Below, piece after piece: positions 29,822-41,072 of a stretch of 64,000 nt of DNA. The position numbers were made by a program, and so were the translations under genes. Each line of letters starts with the position of its first letter. The stretch's first letter is position 1. The stretch spans positions 2,710,501 through 2,774,500 of the forward strand of contig JAGMUV010000002.1 in NCBI GenBank assembly GCA_020744425.1. Direction: 5' to 3'. Under the pieces are notes generated by a model, which worked only from the letters and a program-made list of their open reading frames with translations, was not told the DNA's origin and did not search any database. Source of the stretch: Dactylonectria macrodidyma. Its lineage: Eukaryota > Ascomycota > Sordariomycetes > Hypocreales > Nectriaceae.

Positions 29822-32686
29822 CTAGTTGGATGTGCTCTCCTTGTGATGAGGTTTCCAAAATTGCACCATGCGGCTCAGTCGCTTTGCCCGGCTGCTCTTG
29901 GACTTCTTGGAGTTAGGCTCGTTGTCCAAAGTCACTTCCATCGAGAGCTTGCTGCGCTCCCCATGCGAGCTGCTAATCAGTCGGCTGAGGCTGGCGAGAC
30001 TGGATCGTCGCCGTCCAAAGGCTGTAGATGAAACCGAAACTGGTCGCAGCTCACGCATCGTCGGTTGACTCATGCGCTGGCCCGGGATGAACATGCTGTC
30101 TCTGGTCATGGTCGAATTGCTTGATGTCAGGGAGGGGATGTCATAGTCCACCGACATTCGGACCTCAGGTCCAGGCTCGCCCATGAGAAGCAAAGACTGA
30201 AAATTGTTCTCATCTGTAACGGACGAAGGCGCTGTGGAGATGCGTTGGACCTCGACTGACATGGGCGACCTGGGCGATGGGAATGACGACGAGTGGCTGA
30301 TGGCGTACGGGCTGTTGGGGACGTTGGCCGGTGCAGGGAGATGAATGGGGCCAATATCCACGGGAGCGAGGTCTTTAGTACCCGAGAGTCTTCGAAGGGA
30401 GGATGTGGCAGACTCTGAGGCGTCGTTCCGATCCATAAACACATTGGGGTTTCTGAAGATGACACTAGGCATCTCTTCAGCAATGACACTGTCGTGCAAT
30501 GAAGATCTTGATCGCTCTGCTCGGACAGAGCCAACTGTCGATTGTTCCTTGTCACTTAGGCTCGAATTGGTCCGCCTCATGCTCTTGGAAGAGCTGTGAA
30601 TCGACATCTGGTCCTGGACATCAAGAAGTGGATCTTTGGTGACCGCAGCGGGAGGAGTTACATCGCTATCTGAATCGGTTTCGCTCTCAGATTGCGGGAC
30701 AAGGTTCTTTGACTTCGAATTTTTGTGTTCGTCTTCCTCGTCCTCCTCAAACACGTCAGCCATGGTGGAGCTGCTGTTGAATCGGTGGATACTCGACCTG
30801 CCAGGGTCGAAAGGCGGCAGATCTGGGGCAGATTCAGCGCGTCGATGGTAGTGCATACCCGGGCCACTAAACCCTTTCATGCCCTGGGCACTATGCAGTC
30901 GTCGTTTGCCGACATTACCGGCAGCCCGCTGAGCAGCCTCCCACTCAGGGTTGAGGGGTAGCGGAGTGTTGAACGGACCGAGGGCAGCATCCAGGTCAAT
31001 CATGGGGTACGATGATTCCTCATGCAAGCGCTTCCCAAAGGATTTCTCCTCTGGCAAGTCAGGAGACTCCGTGACTGTGACTGTTGGCATGGCCGGTTCT
31101 AGAAGTTCAGGGTCCTCCATGAGGAAATCTTCCTCGTCATTGGGCGAGACCGTTGATGTGGGAGGAGTGAGGGGGCGCACAACATCGGACTTCGACTTTT
31201 TGCTGTGGCCCTTGGGCTTCTTTGGCAAGATGGAGCCTGCCCAGACCTTGACCTTCTTCTTGTTCTTCTTCTTGTTTTTCTTCCCGCTCTTCGTTTCTTT
31301 GCCAGAGTGGACCGGCGGCATCTCACCAGCTGTATCGGAACCATGTTCGGATGTCGAACCTTTTGCAGCAGATTCCGAGGAACTAGCGCTATGAGGTCGC
31401 GCCTTGATTGGTGACGAGCTGGAGGAGGATGGTTCACGTGCGAAGAACGACCATCGCTTTGGCGTTTTTGTAGGGCTTGGCTCGGGTTGCTCTGCCTTGC
31501 AAGCCTCTGCGAGGTGAATAAGAGTGGGAATAGAGTTTCGGCGTCTTGGCGAAGAGTTCAGAGCTGGGAGATCTTGTGTACGCTCGAGGATAGCACCAGC
31601 GGTGCTTGGTCTGGAATCAGTGGGGTCGCGTGTTGAGGTGCGACTCAATGTCATGCACTCAACAGGCGCAGGGCTGCTCCGGCCGCTGGGAGACGCTCCA
31701 GACACAATAGAAGAAATGCTTCCCGATAGTGAGTGTCCTGGACGAGCGGTTACGGTACTTGAAGTCTCGTTAGAGACCAAGGACAGGGGTCTTGGGATGA
31801 ATTCCAAAGTATCGGAGAATCCAACTCGTGCCTTGTTGCTGGGCTTATTTTGCTTCGGGCTGCTCTCGGCTGAAGTGCGCTTGACATGTGTTGAGGAGTA
31901 GTCCGGTTCATCCAGCTTCGATTCAGGCTGTGGTGCTGCAGGTGGCAGCGGATCTAGACACGAAGCCATGACATTCTCACCGGATTGCGCGAAGCTGGTG
32001 GGACTGGTTGGTGCACTGCTCCCGCGGCCAAACGAGCCATCAAATACTGGTGCATTGAGAATCGGTAAATCGTTTGTGGAAATGGCGCCCGAAATTCCTC
32101 GTCGGTGACCTCGTCGTGGTGGTTGCAAGCTTGGCGTGTTGAATCCACTCTCCGACTTGGTAGGACTGGTGCTCATGACGGCGATTGAGTTTCCCTCACG
32201 GAGTCGACCACCGACAAACTCGCTTCCGCCACGTCGGTGGCCATGGCCGGCTGGTCGATTGGTGGATGGAATGTTTCTGGGCGAGGCGGGCGACGCAGGC
32301 GACATGGGAGGACTCAGAAGGAAGTTTGCGTCTGGATCCGCAGGTAGTGAAGCACCAGGGTTGAAGCTGAAGGCGGGAAGGGCCAATCTGGATTTTCCAT
32401 CATCATTGTCAGGGGAGAGGTCGAAGGACCTATTTGGAGACTCGATGGCTGACATTGGGCGTCTGGCTGTGGACCGAGCAAAGGTCATTTGCGCCGACGG
32501 GGAGGGAGGTTGTGCTGGAAAGACGAATGGTGGATTAGGAGGAGGCACATCAACACGAGGTGAGCGTTGAGATCCGTAAGAGGCGTCGAAGGGTCCCATC
32601 GAGGAGTCTAGGTGATCCGGGGTATTGTCGAAGGCTGCGAGTGCCGACGGCCGTGTGAAGGGCTCGGGACCGCACGTGGTTGCCAT
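29822..32686 (-). CDS. Large Ser/Pro-rich fungal protein, probably disordered
   Basis: One exon of 954 residues from the ATG at 32686 (AAAAGATGGC). The frame is open further upstream but only from a TTG. Ser and Pro dominate. Short blocks repeat the form GHRRG (GHGHRRGGSEFVGGRL and GHRRGISGAIS), a pattern seen in fungal proteins annotated as cell wall proline-rich proteins. There is no signal peptide or membrane segment, so a true wall location is doubtful. A Lys-rich run (about residues 455-500) and a basic C-terminus (KKSKSSRAKRLSRMVQFW) are the other marks. Many SP/TP sites suggest a phosphoprotein regulated by kinases (inference). Function unknown. Confidence 0.82.
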   Translation of the reverse strand: MATTCGPEPFTRPSALAAFDNTPDHLDSSMGPFDASYGSQRSPRVDVPPPNPPFVFPAQPPSPSAQMTFARSTARRPMSAIESPNRSFDLSPDNDDGKSRLALPAFSFNPGASLPADPDANFLLSPPMSPASPASPRNIPSTNRPAGHGHRRGGSEFVGGRLREGNSIAVMSTSPTKSESGFNTPSLQPPRRGHRRGISGAISTNDLPILNAPVFDGSFGRGSSAPTSPTSFAQSGENVMASCLDPLPPAAPQPESKLDEPDYSSTHVKRTSAESSPKQNKPSNKARVGFSDTLEFIPRPLSLVSNETSSTVTARPGHSLSGSISSIVSGASPSGRSSPAPVECMTLSRTSTRDPTDSRPSTAGAILERTQDLPALNSSPRRRNSIPTLIHLAEACKAEQPEPSPTKTPKRWSFFAREPSSSSSSPIKARPHSASSSESAAKGSTSEHGSDTAGEMPPVHSGKETKSGKKNKKKNKKKVKVWAGSILPKKPKGHSKKSKSDVVRPLTPPTSTVSPNDEEDFLMEDPELLEPAMPTVTVTESPDLPEEKSFGKRLHEESSYPMIDLDAALGPFNTPLPLNPEWEAAQRAAGNVGKRRLHSAQGMKGFSGPGMHYHRRAESAPDLPPFDPGRSSIHRFNSSSTMADVFEEDEEDEHKNSKSKNLVPQSESETDSDSDVTPPAAVTKDPLLDVQDQMSIHSSSKSMRRTNSSLSDKEQSTVGSVRAERSRSSLHDSVIAEEMPSVIFRNPNVFMDRNDASESATSSLRRLSGTKDLAPVDIGPIHLPAPANVPNSPYAISHSSSFPSPRSPMSVEVQRISTAPSSVTDENNFQSLLLMGEPGPEVRMSVDYDIPSLTSSNSTMTRDSMFIPGQRMSQPTMRELRPVSVSSTAFGRRRSSLASLSRLISSSHGERSKLSMEVTLDNEPNSKKSKSSRAKRLSRMVQFWKPHHKESTSN

Positions 32687-35600
32687 CTTTTCCCCAGCCG
32701 CGCAGCGGCAACAGAAGCGATGGGCAACTAGATGATTCGGGGGATCATAGGAGGAGCGAGAAGGACGTTCGGTTGGGTTCAACAGGGGTCGGTCGATTGT
32801 TTTACGATTTATTGACTGAATTGAACCTGAGGCGGATTGAGAGCAGAGAGTTGGAAGACGACAAGAGGCCTAAAGACAGATTCTGGAGGTGCGAAGAGAA
32901 GCGATCAGTCTGGTGTTTTATCGAGTTGGCGAAGGCAAGCGAGAGAAAAATGAACAAGAGCTGATCCGGAGAGCCAAAGGCAAGGACAGCGACAAGGAGC
33001 GAGTGACGGAGGAAGACGGACCAGACAGGTTGACAAAACGGCTTTGCGGGTTGGAATCGGTGGCGGAAGGACAGGACAGGACGAGGTCAAGCTGGGTAGG
33101 ATTAAACTGAAGAAAAGGAGTGGACGGCCAAGACCAGTGCAACTCGAAAGAGGAGAGCAACTGGAATCGCACCAAGATAGTTATGGCGCTCGCGGAGAGG
33201 CGGCGATGATGGATGCAGGTGGGAGAGGGAGGAGCAGGAGTGAGGAAGTACTAAGAGAAGCGAAGCGAGGAAGAGACGGGAGACGAGACGGGGAGGGGGG
33301 AGGCGGTTTCGAGATGGAGAGATGGAGAGATGGAGATGGAGGGAAAAGGCAAAATGGGGACTAGGCCGGGGCTTGGGGCCCGGGGGGTTTGGAGGGGGTC
33401 TTGGGTGGTCTTGGGGGTGTGTTCAGCCACCTAGCGCCCACTAAAGTGCGCCAGAGAGCCCTGGGCGCCAGGGCGCTCGTGGCGCTCCACTCCACTGTGA
33501 CCGAGGTACCTGAAAGCACGCACCGGCCGTACCAGGCTGTGCCTGACGATGAGCCCAGTGCAAAGTACCTTGCATACGAACCTCCAGGCTTCCAGGTTTC
33601 AATGAGTTGGGGCAGGTCTTTGAGAGGGTCCCCGTCTTGGGTCTTGGGTCTTGGGTTCGTGTGCCGAGAGACACCACTTTACCTCACTATCCGCCCTGTG
33701 TGTCTGCCGTGGTCACTGTTTAATTACTGTAATAATTAATAGGTGGCAGTTATTGATTGTCGACAGTCTAGCACTACATCGTACGTATTTCTTCAAATCA
33801 CTTCGTCTGGCACTGGTAACACCCAACCAAGAGCGGGCTGCGGACCAAAAACGGAGATTCCGTACCGTGGCTGTCCCATTAAGCCGTTTAGAGGCCTTCC
33901 CCTGTTGCCCAGGACTGGCCGCTCGTCCATCCGCCCATCCCGTGCCGCACCGTCGCACTCTCTTCCCAAAACGAGAGGGTGACTCGGGCGACTCGGGCAA
34001 CTCTAACACGCCGCCCATTGGAGTTTGTCTGCATGGAGTCTGCATGGAGTCTGGCCCTTTCCCGGGAAAGCCATTGCGGGCCAGGGGGGAGCCCTTTTCG
34101 CGAGGGATGAGATGGTGGATGGTGGATGATGGATGGTGGATGATGGATGGTGGATGGATGCGATGTGGGTGAGGGATGAGGGATTGAGGGATGCAGGACA
34201 ACCCCACACCCCCCTGTCGAACAGGCAAGCAGGTATTCCCAGTTCAGTATGGCACCTTTTACCCCGTCCGTCCTATTCTGTCCCATCCTGTCCTCTCCCG
34301 TCCAATCCCTCCAATCCCGCCAATCCACCGAATCCCTGGCGTTCAGACGGGTCATGATCCATCATTCAATTCACAGGGCGCACTGTGCTTGTTCAGGCCC
34401 CCTCTTGCCACACTTCTGGAGGTAATTGATGATGAATGTTATTGCTCCCTCTCCCATCTCTGTTTCGAGGTCACTTCCGTATTCCTACATGTACACCCTC
34501 TATGGAATCCCCTCCTTCCAATCCCCACAGTCGGCGATCGATTGATTGATTGATTACTTGCTTACCTGTTTGCTTGTTCGGTTGATTGGGCCACTTGTCT
34601 CATAAGATTGTCTGTCTGCGGGGAGCAGAGTGGAAAGCCGATGCTGGTTGACGTGCAACCTGTCCCTACCTACGAAGCATTACCCGATAACCGGCCTTTA
34701 TTCGTTTGTAGGTAGGTTGCCTGACGCAAGTGACGAGGATCCATATTAGAGGGACAAATTGTTATGGACGGAGTATCCATCGAGCCTTTCCGGTTCCTCC
34801 CCACCATCCATCCCCATGGCCCGTTCCTTAGGAGGGACGGACGATCCGTGGTGCCCTGTAGATGGTTGATGGTGGCCGCCATGGCCGCTGGAGCCGACGA
34901 CCACCCATGCCTCTAGGCCCTTGGACCTCGCGCAACCTACACACAATATGCTCACAACAAAACACCACCACCACAACAAACTACAACCATGACCAGCGCC
35001 CTTAATCACTGCATCAGGTACGCACTGTGTTGGGCCCAGGCCCCGGACCCCCCCTGGCTCCTTAGCCTGTGTCCCCCCGAACACTGGTTGCTCTTCGCGG
35101 CGTTGCGATTTGCCCGCTGTTTCTCATGGGTCGCTCCCGATGCCTGCAATGCTTGCACCCGCCTATACCCTGGCCCTTGTCGCTCTCAGCGGCCGTGTAC
35201 CTGCACCTGAGAGGCACTTGTGCATGCGCGCGCACACCACAACCGACGGCGGACGGATGAACGAGCAAACGAACGAACCAGCCAACAAACCTATCGATTC
35301 AGCGCCGCCGCCGCCGGGGCAACCACTCCGTCTATCAGATACTGTCGGCTAGCGGGGGAGGCGAATGGTCGATCAGTAAAGAGTGAGACAGCGGTGGAGA
35401 GCGATGCCACCATGTCGTGCTTGCTTCTGCTGCGACTCAGCTGCCTTGTACATGCATATATGTATGTACGCATATCGGTGTATACAGAGTGCATATGCCG
35501 CATTGTTCTTTACTCGAAGCTGGCAGGTGGTTCATCGCGCTTGCACTATAGGTATGCACAGCATCGTGCACTAGGCACTGTGCCCTGCCCTTTGTCTACG

Positions 35601-38600
35601 TACTAATAATTACTCCGTCTGTAGGCATCGTCATTGCCCGTTCCCTATCGAGACCAGGCTCAATTGTTGCATGTGCATGCATACTAGGCCTTTGCTGCGT
35701 GCCTGGAACCCTAATTTGATGCTGACTCGGAGATGTAATCGCAGATCCGATGAAAAAGAAACTCTCCATCAGCCATCTGTAGAAACTTCCGCAAGCCCAT
35801 TGCCCACGCTATGCTGCGGAAAGTCAACATCTGTCCAACCAAATCCAATTCAGTTCCCACGGCTGTCCCGTCTCTCGGCGACTTCTTCGCTCAAGCTAGT
35901 GCTCACGGCGTCATCATCTTGCTTCGTCAGAGTCCACCGCCCCTTCGGCTGGGGACGCCCTCACGAGACATTGGCTTGCGTGATTGACTCAGCGACCCAG
36001 TCCCTGAGCAGCACACAATGCGCCACAAGAGCCAAAAGAGGGCGGCGGCCATGTCAACTATCAACTGCTTCGTACCCGATGCTAAAATGCTTCTTCACAT
36101 TCTTTTTTTGCTTTTCCCTCCCTACCTCGATCCACCAGATCTGTCTCGGATGAGCTGGCCTCGGTTTTCAGTCCCACACCTGACGGTCCAGCTCAGCGGG
36201 TTCATACGGTGACCTGAGAGAGATTACGAGGTCGTGGCTGAGGCCAACGACTGGCCGCCTGTCTGGACAGTGGGCTTCCACATTACGTACGGAGTATCCG
36301 TACCGTACTGAGAATAACACCTCCTTTCCCTGGTTCAGCTCCGTTTGGCAAGCCATCGGATCCCAAATAATGATAGTCAAGCTCGTGTCCCCAAAGTTGT
36401 GCTTTCCACGTATCCGGATCTACTCTATCTCTTAGAAGGGGACGCGATATCTGTATACTCCCCTGTCGCTCTTGTCTTAGGTACCTACACCGTACAATGT
36501 GACTAGCCCCCTTGTACAGTTCCTGGTCGCTGGTCATCCACTGTTTCCTCCAGTGGGGGAATTGGTGATGATGCAGAGGATGACGGGTGCAATCGAGGCT
36601 TGGGTTTTCTTAATCTGGACCTGCAGAGCCATCTGTCCCTACCTAGTTGGGAAGCGAATGGACGCTCAGGCATGGCTAATGGCTTCCTAGACATGATTGG
36701 CGCCGCAACGTTAGTCTCACGGCATCGAGTATTAGATCTATTATCCAAAATGGCATGTTTCATCCAAGGGCTATGCCAACAGGTGCGCAGACACTGCATC
36801 ACTAAGTAAGATGGGATAGGGCGACGGCCTCTCCCGCCGGCTACCCACTGCGCGGAGGCTTCTCTGGGCCCGTTGGGATTTTCGTCCTCGGTCTCACTGT
36901 GTCTGAGAGGTCCGCTGGCGGTTGTTAGCTGATCAGATCTGACGTCCGAAGACAGCCGTGAAATCTTGCAGAGACGACCGCTCGCTTCTTGGCGCGTCGG
37001 CATAGTCCCCCAAATCAGGCCCGAAGTAGAGACATCCCGACCGTTGGACCCGGCTACGAGGACGACAAACTAGGGGCCACCCTCTCAACAGCGATCAGCG
37101 ACCACCCTGGCAGTGGTTGTCGTGACAATTGGGGCTGTAGCGTCAAGCTGCGCAACGGCCCCTCGCTCTCGTCTTCGGTCCTGTCACTCTTGTGCTCGTC
37201 ATGGGGGCATTGTCCCTGGCCTTCCTTAGGCCATCTGCCAAGCCTCTTCAGGGATCCTCCCTCATCGCTGGCCCCAGTTCGCTGTCTCGCTTGTTGGCTC
37301 CACCTGGAGCAGGGTAATTTCATCAGGTCCGAATTGTGATGAAAGGGCTGAAATCTCACTCACCTCGGGGCCTTATTCCAAAGCACACCATGTTGTTGAA
37401 ATGTCCGTCCTCGGCGAATTGTCTCTCGTAGATACGTCGTGAACCTGGCGCTATGTGACCTGCTCTTCTTGCATGCATGATCAATTTTACAAACCCGTGG
37501 GCCACTAAAAAGTGTCACCAGGCTCTCTGGTGTGCATTCACTTATAACATCGTGTAATAATCCAATTTGCCGAGCTAATTACAATTCATTCACAATTCGT
37601 AATGTCCTTCTTGTGCGCCGCCTGGGAGTACAGCTCGGATACCGGAACTTGAAATCTCCCGTACATAGTGAGGATCGTGGCGGTTTGATGTCAATGGCCA
37701 CTTGGCAACAAACCGAGATTTTCCATCCACCCCTTGGCATCCAGAATACTCAGGGGCGTTACAGTTGCTCAATACGATGTTGAGGAATATCTCCAGTCTC
37801 CTGCCTAGGATAGGCGACTTCTTCTGCAGGGGCCGCGACTCCACTACGCCCAATCTGGCTCGTTGCTTCTATTGCCATGTTTCCCGTGATAAACATAGCA
37901 TCCGCGCAGCGAGGCCGGACTGTAATTACTGTCCGTAGATACGGAGGTTAATACGTCAGCAAAAGCCCAGTTGCTGATCCATACATCATGGTCACTTCTT
38001 CGACATTGGTACGCGTGTTGGGGATACGAAGCAGGACCCCTGGAGTAAGCGTCATATATATACTTGGGGTCCCAGCATCAACCTGAAGGCCTGGGGAGCG
38101 TGGGAGGCCGTCCAACGTACGGGCCGACAAACCACAGCGAGCGTCCGTTCCATTCGTACCATCGAATGACTAGCTGTTCTCCAGGTGTGAGGTTCTAAAT
38201 CACCCCCTAGATCCATCGATCCTTTGGGTACCAAATTGCCAGTGCCTTACGGGGAGATAGTCATGATTTGAAGGTTGCAGTTCGCCCCTTGCTGACCAAC
38301 ATGATGAACGTCCAAACCTTCCTGAAATGGGAACCGATGTGATCAAATTAATTGTTTGCACTTGCGCAGGTGGACGGCGAAGTTCAACAATGTGAAACGC
38401 GACGGCGTGACGTGATAACCCCTTATCCACCCTTCCCTCCTGCTGATCGAGGACCCTGAATTTCAGCCACACTCTGTGTGGGGTATGGTGGAGACCAGCC
38501 ACATTAGCGATTGACACACCGCCTAGGGGAAAGTCCTGGCGGGAACTTTTTTAAGGCGGCAGAAAATTTGGATGTCGAAATCGGGTGGCGGGCGATTTCG

Positions 38601-38659
38601 TTGAAGCCGTCCTTGGAACTACATCTTGAGCCGGAACAGCCGCATACAATCGGAAAAAA
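32687..38659. other. Six-kilobase interval without a recognisable gene
   Basis: The first 670 bp are purine-rich on the plus strand, i.e. a CT-rich leader and promoter for the minus-strand Ser/Pro-rich gene. Beyond that I see only short frames without family motifs, a TGGATGATGGA minisatellite at about 34111-34160, and several TACGGAGTA-like motifs. No transposase, LTR or terminal repeats were recognised, though a strongly mutated element cannot be excluded. Confidence 0.5.
34111..34160. repeat. GATGGTGGAT-type minisatellite
   Basis: Irregular tandem units of GATGG/TGGAT, about 50 bp long. No function inferred. Confidence 0.75.
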
Positions 38660-39131
38660 ATGCCAGACGCAGCGGTCAACGAAACTCAGCCTACGCCACA
38701 GGCCCAGAAGCCTTTTGGCATGCGCAAGAACGGTAAGCACTCTCCTAACTTAGAAATATATGATAGGACTAATTGTGCACATCAAGGCAAGCAATGGCTC
38801 TTGCCCAAGAAGGCATTCCGGCCGACTGCTGGGCTCAAGTCTTACGAGAAGAGGACCCAGGAACGCGCTCTCATGGCGCAAGTGAAAGCCAAGGAGAAGG
38901 AGATGAAGGATGAGAAGGAAGACGCGCGCAAGGTAAGCACGGGGCACCCATATGGCCATGATTCAACCGTAACCTGACCACTCCACGCAGCAACGGATTC
39001 AGGCCCTGAAGGACAAGCGCGCCAGAAAGGAGGAAAGAGAGAGATACGAGAAGATGGCCGAGACAATGCACAAGAAGCGGGTTGAGCGCTTGAAGCGCAA
39101 GGAGAAGCGCAACAAACTGATAAACTCTTGA
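38660..39131 (+). CDS. CGR1: rRNA-processing protein Cgr1
   Basis: Three exons, 38660-38732, 38787-38932 and 38991-39131, give 119 residues, the usual size. Introns are 54 nt (GTAAGC, branch CTAAT, CAAG) and 58 nt (GTAAGC, CCTGAC, GCAG). Family marks are [20 protein letters not shown], then [27 protein letters not shown], then a Lys/Arg coiled coil ([26 protein letters not shown]). Cgr1 is a nucleolar protein needed for 60S subunit pre-rRNA processing. The ATG follows an A7 run. The small size and two introns make this gene easy to miss by open-frame search. Confidence 0.95.
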
Positions 39132-39974
39132 TCGGCGTCAGGCTGCCATACAAACCGACCATAAAAATTCGACAACGTTATGAGTTATGATGCGACAATG
39201 CCCTACCTCATGCGAGCGAGCGGGAGGGTAAGCCTGGCGACCAGAGCACATTGCGCAGTGCCAGGATGGGTTGAGATGGGGGCTGATTGTCGACTGGCAG
39301 GCGATGATGGTCATTCAAAACGGAGTAGCACATCCACGCTGGGACTCTTCCAGACGAGCCACTACCGATACATTACAATTCTGATTGTTCCTCATCAACT
39401 TAGCGAGAGGCGTTTAATGGACGTTACGGCGTTGGAGGAATGGACCTTGGAAGTTGAGAGCGAAAGCTGATAGATCGCGGAGGACCTAGATGAAATCCCC
39501 CAGTTAAATGAAGGTTGCGTGGGGTAATTCCCGAGTCTCTCTCGTCCACTGCAATGTCACCAGTCACGGCTCACTCACTTACGATGTAATTACCTCCGAT
39601 AGTTGGTGAGTTGATTGTGATTAATCAAAATCGGAACCTGTCTCGAGCATCTATCTGGAATTGTACAAAGAGACGGCCCGGCAGTGACATGTGAAATCGG
39701 GTTTTGGTCAGTCGTTCGGGGGGCCCACTCGCCCGGGCTCGGCCATTCGGCGACTGGCCTGATGCAACACATCGCGCTGCCGACATTGGATTATTCGTCG
39801 CCTCAGCCCCCCCCTTGCGTCACGCTGCCTACGACTACAGGGAACGAGTGAGCCACCAAAGCACCAACAAGAATCAAGCCCCCAGCAGCGGACGACCAGC
39901 GCAGCCCAACGCATGGGGTTGCGAATCGAGCGAATCGGAACATTGACTCGCCCGACGCTCTCAGACCACCGACC
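39132..39974. other. Gap between CGR1 and coiled-coil gene
   Basis: About 840 bp with no gene seen; holds the promoter of the downstream gene. Confidence 0.5.
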
Positions 39975-41072
39975 ATGAGCTTCAGCCCACGGCACTCCAT
40001 CGACGAGGTCCGGCGGACCAAGTCAGGCAACCGCCACCAGCTCAAGCGCTCCATTACCGAGCTCACATCACCTACGAAGCTCTCGCGTCAGCAGCGCAAG
40101 GACCGAGACCGCTCCGACGACAGGCCTCCGCAGGCCACATCAGCAAACCCGTTCATCTGGAGTCGGACGTCGGTCGACATGCCTCGTTCCGAGGGCGTCA
40201 CACCCGTCATCAGCCCCGACCAGAGCCGTCGGCCCAGCGTCATGCTACAGCGAGAGGAGGAGAACCGGGCCCAGAACCCCGCGCCACCGTCAGAACCCAA
40301 GGCCAACAAAGAGGAGAAGCTTCGGGAGGAGCGAGAAAAGACGTCCTCCCAGGTCGAGTAAGCTTACCTCCTTCGCACTTGGTCGGGTCACTATTGGGCT
40401 ATGGTTTGCTAATCATTTCACTTTCAAAGAGGTCTGAAGAAGTCCCTCGTCGATCTCAGCACCTTTTCGACATCGGCGTCCCGACGACTCGACGACACCT
40501 ACTATGCAGTCCTGGAGAAGATGAGCACGCTCCAACACACCGTTGCCGCGTTGAAGGACTTGGCAGAGACGTCGCGCAACATCCACAACGACTTCGACAA
40601 GGACTCAAAGGAGCTTGAGGACGACATCACGTTTCAGATTGCCTCGATGGGCCAGTTTGAAGAACAAGAGGCGAGCATCCAATCCCTCCAAACCCGCATC
40701 CAAGACGGTCGCGCAAAGATTCGGTCGCTCAGTGACCGGGTCGAAGTCGTCCGCAGGCGCGTGGAGGGCTGGGAAGGGCTTGACAAGGTGTCGCAGGAGA
40801 AGACCCGGCGACGTTTCAGAGTCATCTGGATCTGCATGGCCGTGGTGACCTTGGCCATGGTTGTCGTCTACTTCTTCGGCGCCCAATATGCGCCACCGAG
40901 CTCGGCTTTCATGCACACTGAAACGCGCATGGCGGAATCCATCATCGAGTCTCGCAAGGAAGCAGGCCATACGGACGTCCCGGCCGAGATGCACGAGGAT
41001 GACGATGGGACCTATCTGCGTAAGAGAACGGCCGATGGGGGCGAGCGGTTACGGGTTTTCGATGAGCTATGA
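39975..41072 (+). CDS. Fungal coiled-coil protein with C-terminal membrane helix
   Basis: Two exons, 39975-40357 and 40430-41072, give 341 residues. The 72-nt intron has GTAAGC, branch GCTAAT and CAAAG, joining SSQVE to GLKKS. The N-terminal 125 residues are polar and Ser/Pro/Arg-rich. Residues about 128-260 form a coiled coil with heptad-like Leu and Ile. A transmembrane helix (VIWICMAVVTLAMVVVYFFG) lies at about 277-296. A short acidic tail of about 45 residues follows. The layout resembles tail-anchored tethering or SNARE-like proteins, but no SNARE zero-layer pattern was confirmed. Function unknown. Confidence 0.8.

Noticed and set aside
32687..32782. N-terminal extension of the Ser/Pro-rich protein
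   Set aside because: The extra 32 residues start from TTG, not ATG; the ATG at 32686 has good context.
33044..33364. Arg/Gly/Glu-rich frame upstream of the Ser/Pro-rich gene
   Set aside because: It is a translation of a GGA-rich strand, the complement of a CT-rich leader.
34111..34160. CRISPR-like array
   Set aside because: Units are directly adjacent without spacers and the host is a eukaryote; it is a minisatellite.
36503..37003. Minus-strand frame of 166 residues in the large gap
   Set aside because: No motif, no intron support, irregular composition; most likely chance.
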